From NCBI RefSeq assembly GCF_009765975.1, contig NZ_LMUJ01000054.1, positions 123,456-187,455 of the forward strand: 64,000 bases of DNA, written 5' to 3'. The notes under the pieces are model-generated. The model had not been told where the DNA came from, searched no databases, and was given only the letters and a program-made list of their open reading frames with translations. The DNA comes from Acidisphaera sp. S103 (GTDB lineage Bacteria; Pseudomonadota; Alphaproteobacteria; Acetobacterales; Acetobacteraceae). This document shows positions 18,424-27,179 of the stretch, piece by piece. The position numbers and the translations under genes are program-made. The number at the start of each line of letters is the position of its first letter. The first letter of the stretch is position 1.

Positions 18424-19686
18424 ATGGATACAATGATGGAAGACCTGCTTTTTCTCACTCAGCGTATTCCCTACCCGCCGATCAAGGGTGAGAAGATTCG
18501 CCCGTTACAGATCCTGAAATATTTACGCCAGTTCTATAACGTTCATCTCGGCTGCCTGGTGGATGATCCGCGGGACCTTGAACACGTCGATACCGTCCGC
18601 GCGCTGTGCAGCAGTTCCCACTTCGCCACCCTGGACCGCAAGCGCGCGAAGTTTTCGTGCCTCAGTGGTTTGCTCACCGGACAGCCACTTAGCGTCACCT
18701 TCTATCGCGACAAAGCCCTGGCCAACTGGACCCGCCGCGTTCTGGCGGAGATCAAGCCGCGGGCCGTGTTCGTCTGCTCCTCCAACATGGCACCGTATGT
18801 GCTGGATACGGGGCTGCGCGCACCTGTCTTCCTGGTGGACCTCGCCGACGTGGATTCCGAGAAATGGCGTGCCTACGCCGAAGCCGGAACGTTCCCCATG
18901 CGGTGGGTACACAGCCGCGAATGGCGCCTGACCGCCGCGCTGGAAAAGCGCATCGCGCGTGAGGCTGACTGGAGTACCTTCGTTTCGCCGCAGGAAGCCC
19001 AGTTCTTTGCCAAACTGGTGCCCGGTTACGCCGACAAAATCCGCGCCGTCAGCAGTGGCGTCGACCACACGTATTTTGACCCGGAATGGTCCGGTGCCGA
19101 CGCCGATCCACCCTACGACATCACGTGCCCCAACTACGTCTTCACCGGAACGATGGACTATCCGCCGAACGTCGGCGCCGTGACCTGGTTCGCCGAGGAC
19201 ATCCTGCCCCTTCTGCGCCGCACCGAACCACGCACCCAGTTCCACATCGTCGGCTCCAGTCCAGCGCCGGAGGTGGAAAGTCTGGCGCGAACCAACGGTG
19301 TGTTCGTGACTGGCCGGGTGCCGGACGTACGTCCCTACATCGCCCACGCCACCGCCGGCGTCGCGCCTATGCGCATTGCCCGCGGCATCCAGAACAAGGT
19401 GCTGGAGGCGATGTCGATGGCGAGGCCTGTCGTGGTCACCCCGGACGCGCTGGAGGGGATCGCGGCGCAACCAAACGCCGAAGTCATCGTGGCGGCGGAT
19501 GCCACCGCTTTCGCTGCCGGTTGCGAACTGGCCGCCGGTCCGCAAGGCGCCGCCATCGGCGCCGCCGCCCGCCGCCGCGTCCTGGCCGATTACGTCTGGG
19601 CCGAACGCCTCCGCGATTTCGATCTGCTGCTCGGCATCACCGCCCCGACAAGCCCTCAGTTCATTCACGCCGGAGTCGATTCATGA
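18424..19686 (+). CDS. GT4 sugar transferase of the PEP-CTERM/EpsH1-associated type (TIGR03087-like)
   Basis: A 420-residue GT-B glycosyltransferase. The N-terminus ('LFLTQRIPYPPIKGEKIR', then 'HLGCLVDDPRDLEHVDTVRALC', then 'LLTGQPLSVTFYRD') is the hallmark of the family TIGR03087, described with exopolysaccharide/exosortase loci. The C-terminal half has the sugar-nucleotide side: 'FTGTMDYPPNVGAVTWF', 'RTQFHIVGSSPAPEV', and 'GIQNKVLEAMSMARPVV'. It opens a four-gene unit with hddA, gmhA and hddC, overlapping hddA by four bases (ATGA), so the acceptor or donor is probably heptose (inference). No exosortase or PEP-CTERM protein is visible. The exact start among three nearby ATGs is uncertain. 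Confidence 0.83.
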   Translation: MDTMMEDLLFLTQRIPYPPIKGEKIRPLQILKYLRQFYNVHLGCLVDDPRDLEHVDTVRALCSSSHFATLDRKRAKFSCLSGLLTGQPLSVTFYRDKALANWTRRVLAEIKPRAVFVCSSNMAPYVLDTGLRAPVFLVDLADVDSEKWRAYAEAGTFPMRWVHSREWRLTAALEKRIAREADWSTFVSPQEAQFFAKLVPGYADKIRAVSSGVDHTYFDPEWSGADADPPYDITCPNYVFTGTMDYPPNVGAVTWFAEDILPLLRRTEPRTQFHIVGSSPAPEVESLARTNGVFVTGRVPDVRPYIAHATAGVAPMRIARGIQNKVLEAMSMARPVVVTPDALEGIAAQPNAEVIVAADATAFAAGCELAAGPQGAAIGAAARRRVLADYVWAERLRDFDLLLGITAPTSPQFIHAGVDS

Positions 19687-20711
19687 TCGTCAGGTCCAGG
19701 GCGCCGCTTCGGCTTGGCCTCGCCGGAGGAGGCACGGACGTGTCGCCCTATTGCGACCGGTATGGCGGTGCGGTGCTGAATGTCACCATAGACATGTATG
19801 CCTACACGATCATCGAACCCACCGATGACGGCAAGGTCACCTTCACCGCATCCGACATCGACGGCACGTTCGAGGCCCCGGCGAGCGACGCGCTTGAGAT
19901 CGGTTATCCGTTGATCCTGCATCGTGCGGTCTACCGGCGCATCATCCGCCAGTTCCATGACAGCAAGCCGCTGTCCTGCCGCATCACGACCTTCTGCGAC
20001 GCGCCGCCCGGTTCGGGCCTGGGCACCTCGTCCACCATGGTCGTTTCGCTGGTCAAAGCGTTTGTCGAGTGGCTGAATCTACCTTTGGGCGAATACGAAA
20101 TCGCCCATCTGGCCTACGAGATCGAACGCATCGACGCGGGTCTCGGCGGCGGCCGGCAGGACCAGTACGCCGCGACGTTTGGCGGTGTGAACTTCATGGA
20201 ATTCCTCGCCGACGACCGCGTGATCGTTAATCCACTGAGGATCAAGAACTGGATCCTGTCGGAGATGGAAACCTCCCTGGTGCTGTTCAACAGCGGCGTG
20301 TCGCGTTCGTCCGCCGCCATCATCCAAGAACAGACCGACAATCTGACCGCCAATATCGGCACGACGCTGGAGGCGATGCATGACATCAAGGCCGACGCCT
20401 ACGGCATGAAGGAAGGCCTGTTGCGTGGCGATTTCGACAAACTGGCGGGATTCATGCGCAAATCCTGGGATGCCAAGAAGCGGCTGGCCAAGAGCATCAG
20501 CAACGACCACATCGACCAGGTGCATGCGGCGGCAATGGCCGCCGGGGCGCGGGCCGGCAAGGTGTCCGGCGCCGGCGGTGGCGGCTTCATGACCTTCCTG
20601 GTCGATCCGTCCCGCCGCGTTGACGTGATCCGCGCCCTGGGCCGCGAAGAAGGTCACGTCATGACTTGTCACTTCACCAGGCACGGCACCGAGGGCTGGA
20701 AGATCTTCTAA
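19683..20711 (+). CDS. hddA: D-glycero-alpha-D-manno-heptose 7-phosphate kinase
   Basis: A 342-residue GHMP-family kinase that phosphorylates D-glycero-D-manno-heptose 7-phosphate at C1. Motifs are 'RAPLRLGLAGGGTDVSPY' at the N-terminus, the ATP-binding 'DAPPGSGLGTSSTM', and 'GKVSGAGGGGFMTFL' near the C-terminus. 'LGGGRQDQYAATFGG' is typical of the sugar-kinase HddA/FKP subgroup. The start overlaps the preceding stop. Together with gmhA and hddC it forms the GDP-D,D-heptose branch used for S-layer or capsular glycans. Confidence 0.9.
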   Translation: MIVRSRAPLRLGLAGGGTDVSPYCDRYGGAVLNVTIDMYAYTIIEPTDDGKVTFTASDIDGTFEAPASDALEIGYPLILHRAVYRRIIRQFHDSKPLSCRITTFCDAPPGSGLGTSSTMVVSLVKAFVEWLNLPLGEYEIAHLAYEIERIDAGLGGGRQDQYAATFGGVNFMEFLADDRVIVNPLRIKNWILSEMETSLVLFNSGVSRSSAAIIQEQTDNLTANIGTTLEAMHDIKADAYGMKEGLLRGDFDKLAGFMRKSWDAKKRLAKSISNDHIDQVHAAAMAAGARAGKVSGAGGGGFMTFLVDPSRRVDVIRALGREEGHVMTCHFTRHGTEGWKIF

Positions 20712-20747
20712 GCCACCTGCCCCCATTCAGTTACCAGGAGCGATTGC

Positions 20748-21347
20748 ATGCCAACGGGCGATGCCGATTTCATCCGGGCCTATCTGACCGAGTCCGTCGA
20801 GGCGCTGACCGCGTTCCAGTCGGAACCGGCCTACCGGCAAACCATGACCGCGATGGCGGACAGCATTGTGACCGCCCTGCGCGCGGGCAGGAAACTGCTG
20901 ATCGCCGGCAACGGCGGCAGTGCCGGCGACTCGCAGCATATCGCCGGCGAATTCATTTCCCGGCTGATGTACGACCGAGCCCCGCTGGCCGCGATCGCAT
21001 TGACGGTCGATACCTCGGTGATCACCGCCACCGGCAACGATTATGGCTACGAGCACATCTTTGAACGGCAGATACTCGGCCTTGGCCAGACGGGCGACGT
21101 CTTCCTCGGCATTTCGACCTCCGGCAAGTCGCCCAACATCATCCGGGCATTCGATGCGTCACGAGACCGAGGACTGATCTCGATCGGATTCTGCGGCGCG
21201 GTTGGTGGTCCGATGCGCGATCGGTGCCGGCATTTGCTGGAGGCACCGTCCGGCAAGACCGCGATCATCCAGCAGATCCATATCGTCGCCGCACATATTG
21301 TTTGCGCCCTGGTGGAACGGGCGATGTTTCCCCGCGACGCGGCCTGA
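20748..21347 (+). CDS. gmhA: Sedoheptulose 7-phosphate isomerase
   Basis: A 199-residue SIS-domain isomerase that makes D-glycero-D-manno-heptose 7-phosphate, the first step of heptose activation. The '[20 protein letters not shown]' and '[15 protein letters not shown]' motifs form the phosphosugar pocket, and '[16 protein letters not shown]' carries a conserved catalytic His. AGGAG precedes the ATG. It lies 36 bases after hddA and three bases before hddC. Confidence 0.93.
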   Translation: MPTGDADFIRAYLTESVEALTAFQSEPAYRQTMTAMADSIVTALRAGRKLLIAGNGGSAGDSQHIAGEFISRLMYDRAPLAAIALTVDTSVITATGNDYGYEHIFERQILGLGQTGDVFLGISTSGKSPNIIRAFDASRDRGLISIGFCGAVGGPMRDRCRHLLEAPSGKTAIIQQIHIVAAHIVCALVERAMFPRDAA

Positions 21348-21350
21348 CCC

Positions 21351-22496
21351 GTGCCCTCGGCCACCGTTCGCCAATGTGCGGTACTGATCGGCGGCCTGGG
21401 CACGCGGCTCGGCCAGTTGACAGCCGCGACCCCCAAACCCCTGCTGACCTGCGGCGATCGGCCCTTCCTCGCTTGGCTATTGCGGGAGTTCCTGCGCTAC
21501 GGCGTCGATGATTTCCTGCTGCTCACCGGCTACTTGCCGGAAGTGGTCCAGGCCGCGCTTCCCGCGATCACCGCTGGTCTGCCAAGGCACGTCCGCGTCA
21601 CCTGCAGCACCGAACCGGTCCGAGCCGGCACCGGCGGCGCGCTCTACCATGCGCGTGACCAACTGGCGGAGCGGTTCTGGCTCTGCAACGGTGACTCGAT
21701 GCTGGATTGCAACCTTGCCCGTTTGCTCGCGGATGCCGCGATGGACCCTGACGCGGTCGTTGGCCGGATGATGCTTCGCCGGTTGGACGACGCCTCCCGC
21801 TATGGCGTGGTCGAACTTCAGGGCGACCGCGTCGCCGCTTTCCAGGAGCGTCCCCAGCCGGGCAGTCCCGGCATGATCAACGCGGGCATCTATTTGCTGA
21901 ACCGGTCGGTGCTGGACGACATCGGCCCGGTCTGCTCGCTGGAGCGTGACGTGCTGCCCGTCCTGGCGACTCGAGGCGCCCTGCGCGGTACTGTCGGAGA
22001 GGGCTATTTCATCGATATCGGCATCCAGGCCGATCTTGAACGCGCCCAGACCGAACTGCCTGGTCGGTTGCACCGTGGCGCCTTGTTCCTGGACCGTGAT
22101 GTCCTGACCGGCGACAGCGGGAGCCGGCCATTCGGATGGAAACCGGGTGCGATCGCAACGATCCGAGCGGCAACGGATGCGGGCATCCATGTTTTCGTTG
22201 TCGGCCAATCGGGCATTGCCAGCGGAATCCATGACGACGACCAACGCCAATGGATGGGCGACGAAATCCGTGCCGCCGGCGGCACGTTGGACGATGCGCG
22301 ATTCCATCGGCTTGCGCCGGGTCCGTCGCCCGATGGGCTGCTGGACCTGATGGCCAGATGGGAAACCGATCCTGCCCGGAGCTTGCTCATCGGGAACCGG
22401 CCCGCCGATGCCACGCCGGCCGGCGTTCGGACGATCCGTCTGGAAGGGCGGGACCTCCATGACGTCGCCTTGCCGCTGCTGGCCGGGATTGCCTGA
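21351..22496 (+). CDS. hddC: Fused heptose-1-phosphate guanylyltransferase (HddC) and degenerate HAD (GmhB-like) domain
   Basis: A 381-residue two-domain protein. Residues about 8-230 are a sugar-nucleotide transferase: 'LIGGLGTRLGQLTAATPKPLL' (fingerprint and Lys), 'GDSMLDCN', and 'GMINAGIYLLNR'. They would make GDP-heptose from heptose 1-phosphate. From about 243 on is a HAD phosphatase-like domain with 'LFLDRD' (Asp248/Asp250) and 'VVGQSGIASG', the GmhB look. However, the zinc loop (C-x-H...C-x-C) is absent, the motif III 'RKP' lysine is replaced ('LAPGPSPDG'), and motif IV 'VGD' reads 'IGN'. The transferase half looks active; the phosphatase half is doubtful. Start is GTG, three bases after gmhA. 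Confidence 0.85.
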   Translation: MPSATVRQCAVLIGGLGTRLGQLTAATPKPLLTCGDRPFLAWLLREFLRYGVDDFLLLTGYLPEVVQAALPAITAGLPRHVRVTCSTEPVRAGTGGALYHARDQLAERFWLCNGDSMLDCNLARLLADAAMDPDAVVGRMMLRRLDDASRYGVVELQGDRVAAFQERPQPGSPGMINAGIYLLNRSVLDDIGPVCSLERDVLPVLATRGALRGTVGEGYFIDIGIQADLERAQTELPGRLHRGALFLDRDVLTGDSGSRPFGWKPGAIATIRAATDAGIHVFVVGQSGIASGIHDDDQRQWMGDEIRAAGGTLDDARFHRLAPGPSPDGLLDLMARWETDPARSLLIGNRPADATPAGVRTIRLEGRDLHDVALPLLAGIA

Positions 22497-22557
22497 ACAA
22501 GGCATTGGCGGCTTATGCTAGATACGCTGCGGCATCTAACAGGGGGGAGGTTATACT

Positions 22558-25500
22558 ATGTCGAAAACGATCAGCACTGTTCTGCTTTCGACATACGCCC
22601 TGAGCAGCAGCAGCAATCCGCTGTACATCACCACTGTCGGCGGGGTCGAGACGAACGGCGGCACGGCGATCTACGGCGGATCGACGCAGGCTTGGACAAT
22701 CACCAACGCCGGCACCGTTTCAGGTGGCTCCGCCGCCGGTAGCCTGGGCATCGACCTGCGGGCCGGCGGAACGATCGGCAATACCGGCCTGATCAGCGGC
22801 AACCACTACGCCATACGCGTCCGGGGCGCGGCCGGCACCGTGACCAATGCCGGTTCGATCACCAGCCAAACAGACGGAGTGGTGCTGTTTGCCGGCGGCT
22901 CGGTTAGCAACGCGGCCGGCGGCGTGATCGCCGGGACAACCAACGTCGGTGTCTACATCAGCGGTGGCGCCGGCACGGTGACCAACGCCGGAACGATCGA
23001 TGGCACCCCCGCCGCGGTGCAGTTCGTCGGCGCTTTCGCCGATCGGCTGATCGTCGATCCCGGCGCGGTGTTTATTGGCAAAATCATTGGTGGCAGCGGC
23101 AGCAACGTGCTGGAGCTGGCAGCCGGCACCGCCACCGGCACGCTGAGCGCCTTCCCTACCAACTTCACCGGCTTCGGCACGATCAACGTCGATAGCAGCG
23201 CCACGTGGCAGTTCGACAGCACCGACACGATCGGTGGCGCAGTCGTGCTGACCGACGCGGGCACGCTGGGCAATGCGGGCCTGATCGATACGACGGTCAC
23301 CGTGGCCGGCGGCGGCAGCCTGTGCAACACCGGCACGGTCAACGCCGGCAGCGCGCAGTTCGGTGTCACGCTGTTGGCAGGCGGCGTGGTCAGCAACACC
23401 GGCGCGGGGGCGCTGATCGAGGGCACCCGCTACGGCATCCGTGCTGTCGGCGGCGCCGCAACGGTGATCAACAATGGCCTTATCCTGGGTACCTCGCCGT
23501 CCGACGGCGGCGGCGTGGGGCTGTATGCCGGTGGCACGGTGACCAATGCCGGCACGATCGTCAGCGGCAACTATTACGGCGTCTACGTCAACGGCGGCCT
23601 CGGCACGGTGACCAACAGCGGCACCATTATCAGCGGCGACGGCGTCGGCTTGTTTGCTGGCGGCACGGTGAGCAACACCGGGTCGATCAACAGCACAATC
23701 AGCTACGGTGTCTACGTCACCGGTGGCGCCGGTACGGTGACAAATGCCGGCACCATCGGCGGCGGCGCCGATGCGGTGCGGTTCGCTGGTGCTTTTTCGG
23801 ATCGGGTGATCATCGACCCCGGTGCCGTGTTTCAGGGAAAGGTGGCGGGAGGTTCCGGCAGCAACACGCTGGAGCTGGCACAAGGCAACAGCGCCATCGG
23901 CACGCTGAGCGGATTCAGCACCAGCTTCACCGGCTTCGGCGCGATCACCATCGATGCCGGCGCGTCCTGGACTTTCGACACGACCGATGCACTCGGTTCC
24001 GGCATCTCACTGATCGATGCCGGAACATTGCTGTTCAGCCAGACGGCTGGCAGCAGCCAGGACGTGGCGGCGGCAATCTCGGGGTCCGGCAAGGTCGAGC
24101 AGAGCGGCCCCGGAACGCTGGTGCTGGATGGCATCAACGATTTCACCGGCGGGCTCATCATTGCCGGCGGCACCCTGGAGCTGTCCGCCGGCAATGCAGC
24201 CGGCAGCGGCCCGATCGACTTCGCCGGCGATCCCACGCTGCGCCTCGATGGCACCATCATGCCGACGGGCACCGTCTCCGGCCTCAGCGCCGGTGACGCG
24301 ATCGACCTGGAGGGCGTCAGCTTCGCGAGCGGCGGCAGCGCAACGATCATCAACAGCAACACGTTGCAGGTGGTCGAAAACAGCGCGAGCTACGATCTGA
24401 CACTGGATCCGCTCCAGGATTTTTCCCACTTCGCGTTCAACCCGACACCGGATGGGGGCACCGGCACGCTGATAACGGTCGACCCGGCATGTTACTGCCG
24501 CGGCACGCGCATCCTGACGATCGGCGGCGAGATCGCAGTGGAGGATCTCCAGGTCGGCGACCGTGTGATGACGCTGTCGGGCGCGTCGCGTCCGGTACGC
24601 TGGATCGGCCGCCGGCATCTGGACCTGACGCGCCACCCCACGCCCGACCGCATCCGGCCGATCCGCATCCGGGCCAATGCCTTCGCCGACACCGTGCCGC
24701 GCCGCGACCTGTTGCTGTCACCGGACCACGCCGTGCTGTGCGAGGGCAGGCCGGGCGATGGCATGCTGGTGCCGGCGCGGCTGCTGCTCAATGGCGCCAG
24801 CATCGTGCGCGACACGCATCATCGTGCCGTCACCTACTACCATGTCGAGTTGGATGCGCACGACATCCTGCTGGCGGAGAACCTGCCGGCCGAGAGCTAC
24901 CTCGACACCGGCAATCGCGGCCTGTTCGAGAACGCCGGTGGTGCGCTGGTGCTGCATCCGGATCTCACCGGCGACCAGGCGCGGCGTCGGGCATGGTCCT
25001 GCGCGCCGTTCGCCGACGATCCGGCGCGGACGGAGCCGATCTGGCGCGCGCTGGCGGCCCGAACGGTGCAACTCGGATGGCATCGGCCGTCCGAACCCGA
25101 GACCACGGAAGATCCGGATTTGCGCCTTCTCGTCGACGGCCGGCAAGTTGCACCGGTCAGCGTGTCCACCGGGCGTCATGTGTTCATCGTGCCGCGCATC
25201 GGCGCGGCGGTGCGGCTGGCGTCGCGCACGGCGGTACCATCCGAGACCTGCCCCTGGATCGCGGACGACCGAAGCCTGGGTATCCTGCTGCGCGGATTGC
25301 GCATGCGGACCGGCGCGATGGTGGTGCCGATCCCGCTCGACCATCCGGATTTGCGCGAGGGCTGGTGGCAGCCGGAGTGGCATGGCCCGACGGCATTGCG
25401 CCGCTGGACCAACGGCGACGCCGCGGTGCCGATGCCAGGCGCGGCTTTGGGGGCACCGGGCCCGTGCCTGCTGGAGGTCGAGATTGCCGGCGCCTTGCGG

Positions 25501-25578
25501 TACCGGCTGCCAGACCCCTCGCCGGCAAGCATGACCGACCGACGCCCCCCATGTCATGGCCGGCCGTCGGCGGCCTGA
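22558..25578 (+). CDS. Repeat-rich autotransporter-like passenger with C-terminal Hint_2 domain
   Basis: A 1006-residue, Gly/Thr/Asn/Ala-rich protein. Residues about 25-540 are strands of the 'GTVTNAGTI' type, forming a likely beta-solenoid. Then comes an autotransporter-associated beta-strand repeat ('GSGKVEQSGPGTLVLDG', then 'GGTLELSAGNAAGSG', residues about 510-560). A Hint_2 domain starts at 'CYCRGTRIL' (about 643-645) and includes 'VEDLQVGDRVMTLSG', 'RPVRWIGRRH', 'LLLSPDHAVL' and 'YYHVELDAHDILLAENLPAES'. No beta-barrel and no classical signal peptide are seen. Hint_2 tails are known mainly from alphaproteobacterial surface or secreted proteins, where self-cleavage is suspected. A GGGGGAGG site precedes the ATG. 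It follows the heptose cluster by 61 bases, so it may be a glycosylated surface protein (inference). Confidence 0.8.
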   Translation: MSKTISTVLLSTYALSSSSNPLYITTVGGVETNGGTAIYGGSTQAWTITNAGTVSGGSAAGSLGIDLRAGGTIGNTGLISGNHYAIRVRGAAGTVTNAGSITSQTDGVVLFAGGSVSNAAGGVIAGTTNVGVYISGGAGTVTNAGTIDGTPAAVQFVGAFADRLIVDPGAVFIGKIIGGSGSNVLELAAGTATGTLSAFPTNFTGFGTINVDSSATWQFDSTDTIGGAVVLTDAGTLGNAGLIDTTVTVAGGGSLCNTGTVNAGSAQFGVTLLAGGVVSNTGAGALIEGTRYGIRAVGGAATVINNGLILGTSPSDGGGVGLYAGGTVTNAGTIVSGNYYGVYVNGGLGTVTNSGTIISGDGVGLFAGGTVSNTGSINSTISYGVYVTGGAGTVTNAGTIGGGADAVRFAGAFSDRVIIDPGAVFQGKVAGGSGSNTLELAQGNSAIGTLSGFSTSFTGFGAITIDAGASWTFDTTDALGSGISLIDAGTLLFSQTAGSSQDVAAAISGSGKVEQSGPGTLVLDGINDFTGGLIIAGGTLELSAGNAAGSGPIDFAGDPTLRLDGTIMPTGTVSGLSAGDAIDLEGVSFASGGSATIINSNTLQVVENSASYDLTLDPLQDFSHFAFNPTPDGGTGTLITVDPACYCRGTRILTIGGEIAVEDLQVGDRVMTLSGASRPVRWIGRRHLDLTRHPTPDRIRPIRIRANAFADTVPRRDLLLSPDHAVLCEGRPGDGMLVPARLLLNGASIVRDTHHRAVTYYHVELDAHDILLAENLPAESYLDTGNRGLFENAGGALVLHPDLTGDQARRRAWSCAPFADDPARTEPIWRALAARTVQLGWHRPSEPETTEDPDLRLLVDGRQVAPVSVSTGRHVFIVPRIGAAVRLASRTAVPSETCPWIADDRSLGILLRGLRMRTGAMVVPIPLDHPDLREGWWQPEWHGPTALRRWTNGDAAVPMPGAALGAPGPCLLEVEIAGALRYRLPDPSPASMTDRRPPCHGRPSAA
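22966..24030 (+). repeat. Large duplicated module inside the Hint protein
   Basis: Two copies of an approximately 101-residue module, at 22966-23268 and 23725-24030, share the order 'GAGTVTNAGTI', 'GAF-DR', 'DPGAVF-GK', 'GGSGSN-LEL', 'FTGFG', 'DAGTL'. They are separated by further short 'TVTNAGTI' strands. The spacing of about 759 bases points to an old tandem duplication followed by divergence. Confidence 0.8.
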
Positions 25579-25679
25579 CGGCGTGGCGTCGCGCGGCGTC
25601 TCGACTTGCACCCGCTATCCACAGCCCAACACGCCGATAGCCTCATGCGGCACGGTGCCACATGCGCTAGGATGCCTGC

Positions 25680-27179
25680 GTGAACACCATCGACTCGCCA
25701 CTCTTCGGCCTCTCCCAACGCCTTCCGCCCTCCAACGTCCAGGCGGAGCAAGCCCTGCTCGGCGCCCTCCTGGCCAACAACAAGGCCTATGAGCGGGTCT
25801 CGGAATTCCTCGCCGCCGAACACTTCGCCGACCCGATCCACGGCCGCATCTATCAGGCGATTTCCCGCCGCGTCGAAGCCGGACAACTCGCCGACGCCGT
25901 CACCCTGAAGGCGGAATTCGAGCACGCCGGCATCCTGGAGGAAGTCGGCGGCACCGCCTATCTGACTCAGTTGCTGACCGCCATGGTCGGCATCATCAAC
26001 GCCGGCGACTACGGCCGCACCGTCCTCGACACCTGGCTGCGCCGCCAGTTGATCGATATCGGCGAGACCGTCGTCAACAACGCCTTCGGTGCCGACGCCG
26101 AACTCGATGGCCCGCAGCAGATCGAGTTTGCCGAACAGTCGCTGTTCAACCTCGCCGCCGACGGCGGCACCACCGGCGGCTTCATCACCTTCGAACGCGC
26201 GTTGACCGACGCGATTCTCGGCGCCGAACGGGCGTTCCGACGGGCCGGCACCGTCTCCGGCCTGACCACCGGGCTGCGCGACCTCGACAGCAAGATGGGC
26301 GGCATGCATCCGTCGGATCTGCTGATCCTCGCCGGCCGTCCCGGGATGGGTAAAACAGCGCTGGCCACCAAGATCGCCTTCGGCGCCGCCAAGGCGCTGC
26401 TCTCCGAGGCGCGGGCCACCGACCCCAACGGCGTCCCCAAGGCGACCGTCGCGGTGTTTTCGCTGGAAATGAGCTCCGAACAGTTGGCGACCCGTCTGCT
26501 CAGCGAGGAAGCTCGTATCTCCGGCGATCGCATCCGCCGCGGCGATATCGGCCAGAAGGACTTCGACAAGTTCGTCCAGGTGTCGCGCGAAATCTCCGGG
26601 TTGCCGATCCAGATCGACGACACCCCGGCGATCACCATGTCGGCGCTGCGCACTCGGTGCCGGCGGTTGAAGCGGACCAAGGGGCTGGCGCTGGTGATCG
26701 TCGACTATCTGCAATTGATGCGCCCCGCCGCCGGCACCAAACCGGACAACCGCGTGCTGGAAATCAGCATGATCACCCAGGGCCTGAAAGCCTTGGCGAA
26801 GGAACTGGCGATCCCGGTCATTGCGCTGTCCCAGTTGTCCCGCCAGGTGGAAAACCGCGACGACAAGCGGCCGCAACTGTCCGATCTGCGTGAGTCCGGC
26901 TCGATCGAGCAGGATGCCGACGCGGTGATGTTCGTCTATCGCGACGAATACTACCTCGAACAGAAGATGCCCAAGGAGATCGCGTTCGATGGCAGCTCGG
27001 ACAAATTCAACGCCGCCATGGACGAATGGCAGCAGCGCATGGACAAGGCGCATAATCGTGCCGACCTGATCATCGCCAAGCAGCGTCACGGACCCACCGG
27101 AACCATCCCGCTGCTGTTCGAGGGCGAGTTCACCCGCTTCGGCGACATCGATCTCGTGCATTCCGACTATGCCGGCTGA
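25680..27179 (+). CDS. dnaB: Replicative DNA helicase
   Basis: A 499-residue DnaB hexameric helicase that unwinds DNA at the fork. The N-terminal collar domain ('NVQAEQALLGALL') is followed by the RecA-like domain with Walker A 'GRPGMGKTAL' (about 219-228), the 'FSLEMSSEQLATR' segment, Walker B 'LVIVDYLQLM', and 'LSQLSRQVENR'. The C-terminus with 'RHGPTG' and 'FEGEFTRF' is typical. A short 26-residue charged insert follows Walker A. GTG is the start. The last codons overlap the alr start by 11 bases, a common order in alphaproteobacteria. Confidence 0.96.
   Translation: MNTIDSPLFGLSQRLPPSNVQAEQALLGALLANNKAYERVSEFLAAEHFADPIHGRIYQAISRRVEAGQLADAVTLKAEFEHAGILEEVGGTAYLTQLLTAMVGIINAGDYGRTVLDTWLRRQLIDIGETVVNNAFGADAELDGPQQIEFAEQSLFNLAADGGTTGGFITFERALTDAILGAERAFRRAGTVSGLTTGLRDLDSKMGGMHPSDLLILAGRPGMGKTALATKIAFGAAKALLSEARATDPNGVPKATVAVFSLEMSSEQLATRLLSEEARISGDRIRRGDIGQKDFDKFVQVSREISGLPIQIDDTPAITMSALRTRCRRLKRTKGLALVIVDYLQLMRPAAGTKPDNRVLEISMITQGLKALAKELAIPVIALSQLSRQVENRDDKRPQLSDLRESGSIEQDADAVMFVYRDEYYLEQKMPKEIAFDGSSDKFNAAMDEWQQRMDKAHNRADLIIAKQRHGPTGTIPLLFEGEFTRFGDIDLVHSDYAG

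Noticed and set aside
22690-24030. Regular short repeats suggesting a CRISPR array
   Set aside because: The repeats are in-frame protein repeats (TVTNAGTI strands) without unique spacers of constant length.
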